A DNA stretch of 50,189 nucleotides from Okeania sp. SIO2C9 (GTDB lineage: Bacteria; Cyanobacteriota; Cyanobacteriia; Cyanobacteriales; Microcoleaceae), in assembly GCF_010672455.1 (NCBI RefSeq), contig NZ_JAAHGO010000067.1:1-50189 (forward strand), given 5' to 3'. The translations under genes were made by a program, and so were the position numbers. Of the stretch, positions 7,707 to 17,267 are shown piece after piece (the first letter of the stretch is position 1; each line of letters opens with the position of its first letter). The notes beneath the pieces are model-generated. The model was not told the DNA's origin. It ran no database searches and was given only the letters and a program-made list of their open reading frames with translations.

Positions 7707-8878
7707 ATGAAAGCTAGATTTAAGTACCGTATATATCCAACCCCGGGACAAAAATACCGAGAGCGCCAAGCTATTTGGCTGTGTCCGTGTGGTTTGGAAT
7801 GATAGTCTAGCTTACTGCCAACAGAGGTATAAATCAGGAGAAAAGAAATCTGACTTATCAGAACTACAAAAGCTTTTTATTACTCAAGCTAAAAAGACTG
7901 AAGAAAGAGAATGGTTGTCAGAGGTTTCTAACATACCATTGCAGCAATCATTGAATGATTTAAACCAAGCTTATCAAAACTTTTTTAAGTCAACAAAAGG
8001 CCAGAGAAAAGGTAAGCCTGTTAAACCTCCTAAATTTAAAAGTAGGAAATCAAAACAGACCGCTAGGTTTAGAAAGGGTGGCTTTAAGATTGGTCAGCAT
8101 AAAGTTTATTTAGCTAAGATTGGAAAACTAAAAATAGTTTGGTCAAGGGAGTTACCTGCTGCTCCATCATCAGTAACAGTAATCAAAGATTCCGCCCATA
8201 GATATTTCTTGAGTTTTGTAGTAGAAATACAACCAGAAATCTTACCTAAAACTGATAATTCAGTAGGTATAGATTTAGGTATTAAAACTTTTGCTACATT
8301 TAGCGATGGTACAAAGGTTGATGCTCCTAAGCCACTGAAGGAACGAATTAAGAAATTAAGAAAGTTAAGTAAGTCATTATCTCATAAAACTAAAGGGTCA
8401 AAAAGGTATGAAAAAGCACGGGTTAGAGTAGCTAAATTTCATGCCAAACTAAAAGATACGCTTGACAGATTTTCTACATAAATTATCTACTAAAATAATT
8501 CGTGAAAACCAAACAGTTGTTTTAGAAGATTTAAACGTTTCTGGTATGATTAAGAACCGTAAATTATCTAGAGCAATATCTGATTTAGGTTGGAGAACTT
8601 TCAGAACATTCCTAGAAGGAAAAGCAGAAAAATATGGTAGTGATTTTAGAGTAATTAATCGTTGGGAGCCTACTTCTCAAATTTGCTCAAATTGTGGCTT
8701 TAAAGGTGGCAAGCTAGACCTTAAGGTGCGAGAATGGGAGTGTCTCAACTGCGGTGCAAAACATGATAGAGACGAGAATGCAGCAATAAATATATTAGTC
8801 GCGGGCGGGCAGTCCGAGACGCTAAACGGACGTGGAGGCAAGCGCAAGACTACCGCATCTGGCAGCAGCAGCCAATGA
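7707..8878 (+). pseudogene. tnpB: tnpB with two frameshifts (RNA-guided nuclease)
   Basis: Reading starts MKARFKYRIYPTPGQK at ATG 7707 with the site AGGAG upstream. It shifts frame near 7765 (continuing LFGCVRVVWNDSLAYCQQRY) and again near 8460 (KLKDT to TDFLHKLSTK). Summed over three frames the protein is full length, about 390 residues. The three RuvC acidic residues are in place: Asp in GIDLGIKTF, Glu in VLEDLNVSGM, Asp in DRDENAAINI. So is the zinc ribbon (CSNCG, CLNCG). The frameshifts rather than loss of the active site disable it. In the family TnpB is a nuclease guided by an RNA from the element's 3' end. Confidence 0.85.
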
Positions 8879-8948
8879 AACGTCAACTCGCCGAGGAGCT
8901 ACGGCTCGGTAGGAATCCCCCGTGCCTTCAGGCCGGGGAGGATGTCAA
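8790..8948 (+). ncRNA. Candidate omega (reRNA) guide-RNA region at the tnpB 3' end
   Basis: The end of the tnpB frame and the following 70 bp form a GC-rich block with hairpins (GGCAGCAGCAGCC; CCCCCGTGCCTTCAGGCCGGGG) reaching the conserved right end GATGTCAA. In TnpB systems this position encodes the guide scaffold. A related block ends the derivative at 29619-29943 (CGTCAACTCGCCGAGGA shared). This is inference from position and shared sequence. Confidence 0.4.
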
Positions 8949-9043
8949 TTAGTTAATGCAGGCATTGCTAAAGGGCGGGATGAATATAAGTGGTAAGTTA
9001 AGTGGGAGCAGGCATCCTGCCTGTCTCCATCCTGCCTGTCCCG

Positions 9044-9783
9044 AAAATATCTCGAACGGCAAAATATCTCGAACGGCAAAATATCTCGAACGGCAAAATA
9101 TTTGGAACGGCAAAATATCTCGAACGGCAAAATATCTGGAACGGGCAAATATTTGGAACGGCAAAATATCTGGAACGGGCAAATATTTGGAACGGCAAAA
9201 TATCTGGAACGGGCAAATATTTGGAACGGCAAAATATCTGGAACGGCAAAATATTTGGAACGGCAAAATATCTGGAACGGGCAAATATCTGGAACGGGCA
9301 AATATCTGGAACGGGCAAATATCTGAAACGGGCAAATATCTGAAACGGCAAAATATCTGAAACGGCAAAATATCTCGAACGGCAAAATATCTCGAACGGG
9401 CAAATATCTGAAACGGCAAAATATCTGAAACGGCAAAATATCTGGAACGGGCAAATATCTGGAACGGGCAAATATCTGGAACGGGCAAATATCTGAAACG
9501 GGCAAATATCTGAAACGGGCAAATATCTCGAACGGCAAAATATCTGAAACGGCAAAATATCTCGAACGGCAAAATATCTCGAACGGGCAAAATATCTCGA
9601 ACGGCAAAATATCTCGAACGGGCAAAATATCTCGAACGGGCAAAATATCTCGAACGGCAAAATATCTCGAACGGGCAAAATATCTCGAACGGGCAAAATA
9701 TCTCGAACGGGCAAATATCTCGAACGGCAAAATATCTGAAACGGGCAAATATCTCGAACGGCAAAATATCTCGAACGGGCAAG
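9044..9783. repeat. 17/18-bp minisatellite upstream of smc, about 43 units
   Basis: Units of the type CTCGAACGGCAAAATAT (17 bp) or CTCGAACGGGCAAAATAT (18 bp) fill 740 bp. Variants CTCGAAC, CTGGAAC, TTGGAAC and CTGAAAC are clustered. Between about 9130 and 9240 two variants alternate as a 34-bp dimer (CTGGAACGGGCAAATAT with TTGGAACGGCAAAATAT). At the edges are GCATCCTGCCTGTCTCCATC and GCAAGATGCCCATTCCACA. Long open frames through it on both strands are a by-product of a repeat lacking stop codons. Confidence 0.9.
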
Positions 9784-9870
9784 ATGCCCATTCCACAAAT
9801 CCCAAGTCCTGTCTATAATGTCTAGAATAATTAAAAGCCTAAAATCTATCCAGTCCACAAACTGGCCTTC

Positions 9871-12800
9871 ATGGTTCATATCAAACGCCTGGAACTCACA
9901 AACTTTAAATCTTTCGGTGGCACTACTACTATTCCGTTGCTGCCTGGATTTACTGTGGTTTCTGGGCCTAATGGTTCTGGCAAATCCAATATTCTCGACG
10001 CACTTTTATTCTGCCTGGGCCTATCTACTTCCAAAGGTATGAGAGCCGAACGCCTACCAGACCTAGTTAATAACAAATTAGCAGGACGCAAAACTGTTGA
10101 AACTATAGTTAAAGTCACTTTTGATTTAGAAGATGTAGAAACAAGTCTAAATGGGTACGAAGACCCCGAACCTTCACAGTCAGAAACCCAAACAACTACA
10201 GAAAATCCACCAGAAGTAATAGAAAATGGAGCAAATACTCCAGAATCTGAAGATCCATTTGAGATAGCTTCATCTTTTCATTCATTAAGTGAGTGGAGTA
10301 TTTCCCGCCGCCTCCGAGTAACTAAACAAGGGACTTACACCTCCACTTATTATATGAATGAGCAACCATGCACCCTGACCGAACTCCACGAACAACTAAA
10401 TCAACTCCGGGTCTACGCCGAAGGATATAACGTTGTGCTTCAGGGTGACGTAACCAGCATTATTTCCATGAAGTCTCGCGAACGTCGGGAAATTATTGAT
10501 GAAATGGCAGGTGTGGCTCAATTTGACAGAAAAATTACCTTGGCCAAAGATAAATTAGACTTGGTGAAAGAACAAGAAGAAAAGAGTGGCATTGTAGAAA
10601 AAGAACTGAAAAAACAATGTGACCGTCTTTCTCAAGACTGCGTAAAAGCTCAAAAATATCAAGAATTGCGGGGTCAACTAGAACAAAAGAGTCTCTGGCA
10701 AACAATTCTTAAATGGCAAAATCTCCAAAAACAAGAATGGAAACTTAGAGAAAATATAGAATCAGGCGATCGCTCTGCCACAGAAATTAACCAAAATATT
10801 CAAACCAAACAAACCGAAATTCAACAGGCCCAAACCGAGCTAGACCAACTCAATGTCCAAGTAAAAGCTTTGGGAGAAGAAGAACTTTTAGCCCTACAAT
10901 CAACCCTCGCCACCCAAGAAGCTGACCGCCGTCAACTCAAACAAAAGCATAAAGAATTAGAAACCACAATTGAGCAAACCATCAATAACCTCAGCCAACT
11001 CCAACAAGAAATACAGAAACATCAACAAAATCTGGAAATATTAGCCACAAACAAAATTGTTCAAGCTCAAGAAGTCGAATCTCTAGAGACCACTCGCAAC
11101 CAAGCACGGGAAACTCTTAACCAACAACGAGAGTCAGCTAGTGCCATTGCCTCTACTGCTGAAGCTTGGATACAAGAACAAGCCCAACTTCATCATCAAA
11201 TTGAAACCCTACAACAAACCCTCAACCCCCAACTTACCGAACAAGCAAGAGTTAGGGAACAAATACATCAGCTAGAAAAGCAAATCCAAGAACAGCAAGA
11301 GTCCATGGCCGCCCTGGCGGTAGAAATAGAAAATCAAAATACTTACCATAAAAAAATAGAAAAGTCAAGAGAGACCGCCAATTATCAAGTAGAATCCTTG
11401 ACCAAACAATTAGCAGCAGTAGAACAAGACCTGCAAATTCAACAAGATACTCAAACTCGCCTCCTCCAAGAACAAAGGGAAAGACAGCGGAAACTAGATA
11501 AATTAGAAGCCCAACAACAGGCAGTTCAAGAAGCTTCGGGAACTTATGCCACAAAAATGCTGCAACAGTCTGGTATTTCTGGCATTTGTGGTTTAGTGGC
11601 ACAACTGGGGAGAGTAGAACCAAAATATCAGTTGGCTTTAGAAATTGCTGCCGGAGGACGCCTGGGAAATATGGTGGTAGAAAATGATGCAGTGGGAGCT
11701 GCCGGGATTGAATTTTTGAAGCGGCAAAGAGCTGGGAGAATGACATTTTTACCTTTGAATAAAATTCGGTCTCCTCGTCTGAACCGGGATGATAGTTTGC
11801 GTTGGGGGGCAGCGGGGTTTATTGATTATGCGGTAAATTTGATTGACTGCGACTCTCGTTATCAGAATATTTTTGCTTATGTGTTTGGCTCCACCGTGGT
11901 ATTTGATACTTTGGCAAATGCTCGGAAGTATTTGGGTAAACATCGAATTGTTACTCTGGATGGGGAAATATTGGAGACCAGTGGGGCGATGACTGGGGGA
12001 AGTGTGTCCCGTCGTTCTGGTAGCTTGCATTTTGGTACAGTTGATGGTAATGAGTCGGCAGAAATAGGGGAAATGGAAGTTCATCGCCAGCGCCTCCAGG
12101 AAATAGATATTGTTTTGGAGCGCTGTCAGGTAGAGATTTCTCAGAGAAAGGAGGATGTGAAGGAGCGATCGCAAGCTTTGATGGAAGGGAAGCAGTATTT
12201 TAGAGAAACTCAGCTCAAAGTGGAGCAAATTGAGTCAGAATTGCAAAAATTGAGGAAACAACAGGAGCAAGGACAAGGGCAATTACAGAAAAATGAACGA
12301 GAACTGGCCAATGCTCGGACAAGATTAACATTCTTAGACCAAGAAATTCCGGCACGAGAAGTCCAATTAACAGAGTTAAAGCAAACTTTGGCTGAGTTGG
12401 AAAAGTCTCATACTCACAGTGAGTGGCAACAAATGCAGGAGATGATTAGGTCTCAGGAAACTGTATTGCAAGAGCGGGAGAGTAATTGGCGAGCTGCTCA
12501 ACAACAATTTCAGGAGTTGGAAAATCAACAAAGACTTTTACAAGAAAAGGTAGAAGCTATTTCTCGTAGACAGTCAGAATATCAAGAGCAAGAATTAGCA
12601 GCTAGGGAAAATATTAAAGATATAAATAGTCAATTATCGGTTGTAGACGAGCAAATTGCTGAAATTAAAGCAGGTATGGCCAAAGTAGAAGAAAAATTAG
12701 GCACAGAAAAACAAAAAAGAGACCAAGCAGAGGCAAGTCTGCGAGAACTTTATTTAGCTAAACAGCAATTAGAATGGCAACTACAAAAACTCCAAGAATC

Positions 12801-13551
12801 TCAGGAAGGACGTCGGGAACAGTTAGTGGCTTTGCGGACTCAGTTAGAAGAACAAAAGGCAGAATTACCCGAACAAGTGCCAGAAGTGCCGGAAAATATT
12901 AAAATAGGAGAATTAGATAAGGAGGTGCGATCGCTACAGAAACAACTTCAGGCCCTAGAACCTGTAAATATGTTGGCCCTGGAAGAATATGACCAAACCC
13001 AAAAACGTTTAGAAGAGCTAAGTCAAAAGTTAGCTACTCTGGAAGGAGAGCGGACGGAGTTGTTGTTAAGAATAGAAAACTTTACTACTTTGAGACAACG
13101 TTCATTTTTTGAGGCTTTCAATGCTGTGAATGAAAATTTTCAGACCATTTTTGCCCAACTTTCTGAAGGAGATGGTTATCTACAGTTAGATGATACAGAA
13201 GACCCATTCAACAGTGGGTTAAATTTAGTAGCCCACCCCAAAGGAAAACCAGTGCAAAGATTAGCCTCTATGTCTGGGGGAGAAAAATCTTTGACAGCTT
13301 TAAGCTTTATATTTGCCTTACAGCGTTATCGTCCATCTCCTTTTTATGCCTTTGATGAAGTGGATATGTTTTTAGATGGGGCAAATGTGGAGCGATTAGC
13401 TAAAATGATTAAACAACAGGCACAACAAGCTCAATTTATAGTTGTCAGTCTACGGAGGCCAATGATGGAATCATCCGATCGTACTATCGGCGTTACCCAA
13501 GCTAGGGGCGCTCATACCCAAGTTTTAGGGATTAAAATGACTAAAGATTAA
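9871..13551 (+). CDS. smc: Chromosome segregation protein SMC
   Basis: A 1226-residue SMC ATPase starting MVHIKRLELTNFKSFGG. The Walker A GPNGSGKS is at residues 32-39. A cyanobacterial acidic insert (about 88-145, rich in Glu, Pro, Ser, Thr) splits the head before EWSISRRLRVTKQGTY. Two long coiled coils flank the hinge (about 566-720, from SGISGICGLVAQLGRVEPKY). The C-terminal head has the signature SGGEKSLTALSF (about 1135) and Walker B YAFDEVDMFLDG (about 1158). SMC with ScpA/ScpB forms condensin, which loops and organises the nucleoid; no scp gene is in the window. All motifs are intact. No clear ribosome-binding site is seen. A duplicated fragment of its coiled-coil coding region lies at 4571-5585. 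Confidence 0.97.
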   Translation: MVHIKRLELTNFKSFGGTTTIPLLPGFTVVSGPNGSGKSNILDALLFCLGLSTSKGMRAERLPDLVNNKLAGRKTVETIVKVTFDLEDVETSLNGYEDPEPSQSETQTTTENPPEVIENGANTPESEDPFEIASSFHSLSEWSISRRLRVTKQGTYTSTYYMNEQPCTLTELHEQLNQLRVYAEGYNVVLQGDVTSIISMKSRERREIIDEMAGVAQFDRKITLAKDKLDLVKEQEEKSGIVEKELKKQCDRLSQDCVKAQKYQELRGQLEQKSLWQTILKWQNLQKQEWKLRENIESGDRSATEINQNIQTKQTEIQQAQTELDQLNVQVKALGEEELLALQSTLATQEADRRQLKQKHKELETTIEQTINNLSQLQQEIQKHQQNLEILATNKIVQAQEVESLETTRNQARETLNQQRESASAIASTAEAWIQEQAQLHHQIETLQQTLNPQLTEQARVREQIHQLEKQIQEQQESMAALAVEIENQNTYHKKIEKSRETANYQVESLTKQLAAVEQDLQIQQDTQTRLLQEQRERQRKLDKLEAQQQAVQEASGTYATKMLQQSGISGICGLVAQLGRVEPKYQLALEIAAGGRLGNMVVENDAVGAAGIEFLKRQRAGRMTFLPLNKIRSPRLNRDDSLRWGAAGFIDYAVNLIDCDSRYQNIFAYVFGSTVVFDTLANARKYLGKHRIVTLDGEILETSGAMTGGSVSRRSGSLHFGTVDGNESAEIGEMEVHRQRLQEIDIVLERCQVEISQRKEDVKERSQALMEGKQYFRETQLKVEQIESELQKLRKQQEQGQGQLQKNERELANARTRLTFLDQEIPAREVQLTELKQTLAELEKSHTHSEWQQMQEMIRSQETVLQERESNWRAAQQQFQELENQQRLLQEKVEAISRRQSEYQEQELAARENIKDINSQLSVVDEQIAEIKAGMAKVEEKLGTEKQKRDQAEASLRELYLAKQQLEWQLQKLQESQEGRREQLVALRTQLEEQKAELPEQVPEVPENIKIGELDKEVRSLQKQLQALEPVNMLALEEYDQTQKRLEELSQKLATLEGERTELLLRIENFTTLRQRSFFEAFNAVNENFQTIFAQLSEGDGYLQLDDTEDPFNSGLNLVAHPKGKPVQRLASMSGGEKSLTALSFIFALQRYRPSPFYAFDEVDMFLDGANVERLAKMIKQQAQQAQFIVVSLRRPMMESSDRTIGVTQARGAHTQVLGIKMTKD

Positions 13552-13562
13552 ATCTATTGAAG

Positions 13563-13596
13563 AAGGAGACAGGAGACAGAAGACAGGAGACAAGGG
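13563..13596. repeat. STRR microsatellite (GGAGACA heptamers)
   Basis: GGAGACAGGAGACAGAAGAC and further GGAGACA units just after the smc stop. Heptameric STRRs of this type are common in filamentous cyanobacteria and recur here at about 20529, 29418 and 46919. Confidence 0.7.
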
Positions 13597-13762
13597 TAGC
13601 GGTTTGCTGGTACACAACTATCGTTAATGTCCCTACAGGAGTCAGGAGCTGATTGCTAGTATCAATATCTATGGCAATTTCCGGTAATAACTGACACATC
13701 TGATGGGTATTTTTTGGACTTAGCCAAAAAAATAGTTGACAATGTGGTTGGAGGTGATTTGA

Positions 13763-14947
13763 TTGTACGCCAAAAAACTCGAATTAAAACTCAGTAACCA
13801 AGAGCAATCAAAAATGGCTCAATGTGCTGGCCCGTGCCCGTTTTGTTTACAACTATGGCCTCAATATGGTTAATGCAACTTCTGCCATGACCAAAGTTAA
13901 CAAGGGTGGTCAGAAAGTTAGCTTGAGTTACAAATTACGCATTTTAGAAGCTAAAAAAGTCTTTACTAACTATGTAAAAAAGCAACCACAATATACCTGG
14001 GCTAATAATTATTCCTCTCGCATTTACCAAAGTGCTTTTCAACATCTAGGTGAAGCATTTAAACCGAAATAGGGAACCAGTAAATATCCTAAATTGAAAA
14101 GGAAAAAAGACAGACAATCTTTTACTGTTTATGACGGTAATGGAAAAGTAACTATTAGTCCTGGTAAAAAAATTAAAATACCAACATATTAAAACTTTTC
14201 AATTATGGGAATCAATTCCTTACACCACAGCAAGCCATACTTTTACTATTAGTAGAACAGGGGAAAAATGGTTTGTTAGTTAAAGCAATTGAAGCCGAGC
14301 AGTTGCCAGTTCATCCTCTATTAGATGAGCGGCAATACGAAACTTTTGGTATAGATGTTGGGGTCAAACAATTTGCCAGTATAGCAAAGCAAGAAAAGAG
14401 GGACTCCGAAGTTGTAAGTCTCCCAGACTCTATTAAACTAGAGCAATTAAAAATGGCTAAATTTCAATGGCGTAATCGGAAGAAACAACTAGGAGGTAAA
14501 GGTAAACAACCTTCAAAAAATGCTATTAAATATTACAAAAAACTCGCGAAGTACCATGACCGTGTGAAGAACGTGCGCAGGGATTTCATAGAGAAAACTA
14601 CTACAAAATTAGTGGGTAAAGTTAAGCACGTCTGCTTAGAGAGTTTAAATGTGAAAGGGATGATGCAAAATGGTAAATTGGCAGCATCAATAGCAAGGCT
14701 TGGATTTTATGAATTTAGACAACGATTGACAACCAAAATCGTAAGCTCTGGTGGGACAGTAGTGCTAGCTGACCAGTGGTTTCCATCATCCAAAACTTGT
14801 CATAATTGTGGTTGTATTAACCAAGAATTAAAGCTAAAAGACCGTACTTTTAACTGTCCTCACTGCGGAATGAGAATAGACCGGGACTTGAATGCGGCAC
14901 TGGTGTTATCTCAGTATGGGGAAGTTAATGAGAATGCTAGGGGGTAG
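13763..14947 (+). pseudogene. tnpB: Second tnpB, broken by frameshifts and a stop
   Basis: The frame opens at TTG 13763 (LYAKKLELKLSNQEQSKMAQ), shifts near 13825 (then ARFVYNYGLNMVNATSAMTK), meets TAG at 14070-14072, continues in the same frame (GTSKYPKLKRKKDRQSFTVY), and shifts again near 14190 into the last 224 codons. The RuvC residues (GIDVGVKQF, CLESLNVKGM, DRDLNAALVL) and zinc ribbon (CHNCG, CPHCG) are retained. It belongs to a different TnpB subgroup from the 7707 gene and is close to the remnant at 3837. Downstream, to about 15108, comes a likely right end with GCAAGAAGCAAACAT and CTCCTGTGGATTCAAGGC. No tnpA. Confidence 0.85.
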
Positions 14948-15109
14948 GCTGTACCCGAATTTACGCTTGTGAACTGGAAGAGGGCGGCCTCCCAGGTTGA
15001 AGCAAGAAGCAAACATCTAAGACTTGCATTACCAGGTTTTACCCAATGAGTGCCGGAATTGTATAGGTATTGTACAGCAGTGAGAATAAGCTCCTGTGGA
15101 TTCAAGGCC

Positions 15110-15243
15110 GATAAATTACAATATAGAAATTAGTAATTTATCTTAACTTTTGAATTTGGACTGCTTTCTCAGAGAGCAGCTTCGGGAGGATGTCAATGAT
15201 AAATTACAATATGGAAATTATTAATTGTTCTTAACTTTTAACT
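15110..15243. repeat. Direct repeat (about 47 bp) flanking an IS605-type right-end stub
   Basis: GATAAATTACAATATAGAAA (15110) recurs as GATAAATTACAATATGGAAA (15198), each followed by AATT and TTAACTTTT. Between them, 15158-15196 holds the hairpin CTGCTTTCTCAGAGAGCAG and GGGAGGATGTCAA, the right-end sequence of the 7608-8948 family. Either a 3' stub was captured in a duplication or the duplication arose around it. Confidence 0.55.
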
Positions 15244-15281
15244 TTTGACTTTTGACTTTTGACTTTTGACTTTTGACTTAT
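15236..15281. repeat. STRR microsatellite (ACTTTTG heptamers)
   Basis: Six heptamers of the type ACTTTTG lie immediately upstream of the PRC-barrel gene. They may set promoter spacing, but no direct sign of that is visible. Confidence 0.7.
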
Positions 15282-15306
15282 TATTAATAATCGGGATTAA
15301 ACAATA

Positions 15307-16407
15307 ATGACATTTGAACAAATTTGGCAACGCTCCGATCTGTTAGGGACTCAAATAATCACCCGTGATAAAGGTAAGCGCCTAGGAGTAGTAAGCCAGT
15401 TATGGGTAGACGTTGATAGACGGGAGGTAGTAGCTATTGGACTACGGGACAATATATTAGCCGTAGCTGGAATACCTAAGTTTATGTTTCTCGAAAATAT
15501 CCGTGAAATAGGCGATGTTATTTTGGTAGATGACGAAGAAGTTGTGGAAGAAGATATTGATCCTGAAGCTTATAGTAGTCTAATTAATAGCGAAGTCCTG
15601 ACAGAAAATGGTGAACTATTAGGCCGAGTTCGGGGTTTCAAGTTTGATACTACAGATGGCAAAGTTTTGTCATTGATTATTGCTTCTATTGGTATACCAC
15701 AAATTCCAGAGCAAGTTATTAGCACTTATGAACTCTCAATTGATGAAATTGTTAGTAGTGGGCCAAATCGGCTGATTGTGTTTGAAGGTTCTGAAGAAAA
15801 ACTCAAACAGTTAACAGTGGGAGTATTAGAACGTTTAGGTTTAGGAGAAGCACCTTGGCAAAAAGAGGAAGATGGATTATATTATCCTCCCACTGTGAAA
15901 CCTGATAATCAATTAGGTACAGGACAACCAGCTACTCAGGAACCTATTCGTACAGTAGCACCGTCAACTCAAGAAGCATGGGATGAAGATTGGGCAGAGC
16001 CAGAACCCAGAAGACCTAGAGTAGTTGAACCTGAACCTGTTTATGATGACTACTATGAACAAGAAGTTGCTCCCCCTCCACGTCAGCTAGAGCGAGAGGC
16101 AGTTTATGAAGATTATTATGAGACAGAAGCGGTTGTTGCACCACCAGTCGCCCGTCAGGTAAGACAAAAACCTACTTATGATCAGTATGAAGAAGATAAT
16201 TGGGGAGAGTCAGACGGATATGAGTATGAAGAGGAGAAATATGAACAGAAAGAATATAAACCTGCTGCAGAATATGAATATGACGAAGATATAGAAAAAG
16301 ATGCCTGGGCTGATGATGAGGCTCCAAAACCCTATCAAGCACCTCGTGTAAATATTCCTCAGAAAACTAAGATGCCAGAATATGAAGAAGAACCTGGTGG
16401 TTATTAA
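15307..16407 (+). CDS. PRC-barrel domain protein with acidic disordered tail
   Basis: 366 residues. Two PRC-barrel-like modules occupy about 1-80 (RSDLLGTQIITRDKGKRLGV) and 90-175 (INSEVLTENGELLGRVRGFK). A loop with an APW motif (GLGEAPWQKEEDGLYYPP) follows. The remaining 150 residues are rich in Glu, Asp, Tyr and Pro (VYDDYYEQEV, DEDIEKDAWADDEAPKPYQ) and look disordered. PRC-barrels are small beta domains in RimM, photosynthetic reaction-centre H subunits and cyanobacterial proteins of unknown role, often beside smc. The start follows the STRR and has only a weak ribosome site. The function is not known. Confidence 0.85.
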   Translation: MTFEQIWQRSDLLGTQIITRDKGKRLGVVSQLWVDVDRREVVAIGLRDNILAVAGIPKFMFLENIREIGDVILVDDEEVVEEDIDPEAYSSLINSEVLTENGELLGRVRGFKFDTTDGKVLSLIIASIGIPQIPEQVISTYELSIDEIVSSGPNRLIVFEGSEEKLKQLTVGVLERLGLGEAPWQKEEDGLYYPPTVKPDNQLGTGQPATQEPIRTVAPSTQEAWDEDWAEPEPRRPRVVEPEPVYDDYYEQEVAPPPRQLEREAVYEDYYETEAVVAPPVARQVRQKPTYDQYEEDNWGESDGYEYEEEKYEQKEYKPAAEYEYDEDIEKDAWADDEAPKPYQAPRVNIPQKTKMPEYEEEPGGY

Positions 16408-16585
16408 ATAGTGTTTACCAGCTTGCAGCATCCGCAAATAGCGATCGGCAAAAACTTAAGGTATAGCAGTTGAAGGAAAGGTTAGGATAGATTAAAAGCT
16501 TAAAACTTAGGCAAAGTAAGATTTTTCCAACTTCCTTCTTCTTCTCTCCTGATATAACTAGGTAGATATGATATAAAATCCGGTT

Positions 16586-16655
16586 ATATCATGTCCGGTA
16601 GCATCGGTCTTGTATAGTAAGTAGGCAACAGCTCATCTGCTCCGGAAGGCAACAG
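16586..16655 (+). mobile_element. Truncated MITE (ATATCATGTCCGG family, left part)
   Basis: ATATCATGTCCGGTAGCATC and the next 50 bp (TTGTATAGTAAGTAGGCAAC) match the left half of the elements at 20286 and, inverted, 17082. It is cut off where the next MITE starts at 16659. Confidence 0.6.
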
Positions 16656-16658
16656 GTA

Positions 16659-16817
<159 letters not shown>

Positions 16818-16920
16818 AAGATATTTTTATGAAAAAGGCACGAAAAAGGATTTTTTAGGGTGAATTTTTCGTATCCTTAGCTTGCTCTAGTTAAAAGATT
16901 TATTTTCTGGAGATGTCTAT

Positions 16921-16993
16921 TTATCAAAATAATATGGGTCGCGCAACCCCGCCTTTTAAGGCGATCGGGTTTTTGGAGAGTTGCTCAAATCCC
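16921..16993. repeat. Terminator-like hairpin repeat, copy 2
   Basis: TTATCAAAATAATATGGGTC, CGCCTTTTAAGGCG and GGGTTTTTGGAG, ending TTGCTCAAATCCCC, repeat 7479-7551. The stem ACCCCGCC..GGCGATCGGGT followed by five T could end transcription on the plus strand, although the gene before it (PRC-barrel) ends 500 bp upstream. Confidence 0.5.
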
Positions 16994-17081
16994 CTACTTC
17001 CCCTCCACGGTCGGGGGAGGGGCTAGGGGTGGGTTAACTTCTGTACCTCCCCAATCCGACAGCTTCCCTATCTGACTTCTG

Positions 17082-17252
17082 ATATCATGTCCGAAGGCAA
17101 TCGTTTGTGTAAAAGTTAGCGTGGATATCTACAGGGAATTTAAGTTTTTTTCTTGTCTTAAGCCTTCCGGAGCTGTTGCCTTCCGGAGCTGTTGCCTTCC
17201 GGAGCTGTTGCCTACCTTTGCTATACAATACCGATGCTACCGGACATGATAT
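17082..17252 (-). mobile_element. MITE with a 16-bp internal repeat in three copies
   Basis: Bounded by ATATCATGTCCG and CGGACATGATAT, 171 bp. On the minus strand it reads as the element at 20286-20415, but AGGCAACAGCTCCGGA occurs three times here against once there. GACTTCTG flanks both sides, which fits an 8-bp target duplication, although the local sequence is itself repetitive. It lies 15 bp downstream of the adenylate cyclase stop. Confidence 0.75.
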
Positions 17253-17267
17253 GACTTCTGACACGCG

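Larger units (their letters stand above)
7608..8948 (+). mobile_element. IS200/IS605-family TnpB-only element (IS1341 type), inactive
   Basis: The left end begins near GGGTCTCAAGCCTCGCCCTA and forms the hairpin CGCCCTAGAAGGGCG followed by TTTTT. It precedes the tnpB start at 7707. The right end, after tnpB, is CGTGCCTTCAGGCCGGGGAG then GATGTCAA (8941-8948). No tnpA transposase is present here or elsewhere in the window. Deletion derivatives of the same family appear at 29619-29943 and, by their ends, at 4995-5440, 15158-15196 and 20941-21060. Confidence 0.7.

Noticed and set aside
8945-9879. Long minus- and plus-strand open frames rich in RYFAVRDILPFEIF or YLERQNIWNG
   Set aside because: They are translations of the 17/18-bp minisatellite in several frames at once; no start signals and no gene-like composition.
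11252-12228. Minus-strand open frames inside smc
   Set aside because: They lie within the intact smc coding strand and show no family features.
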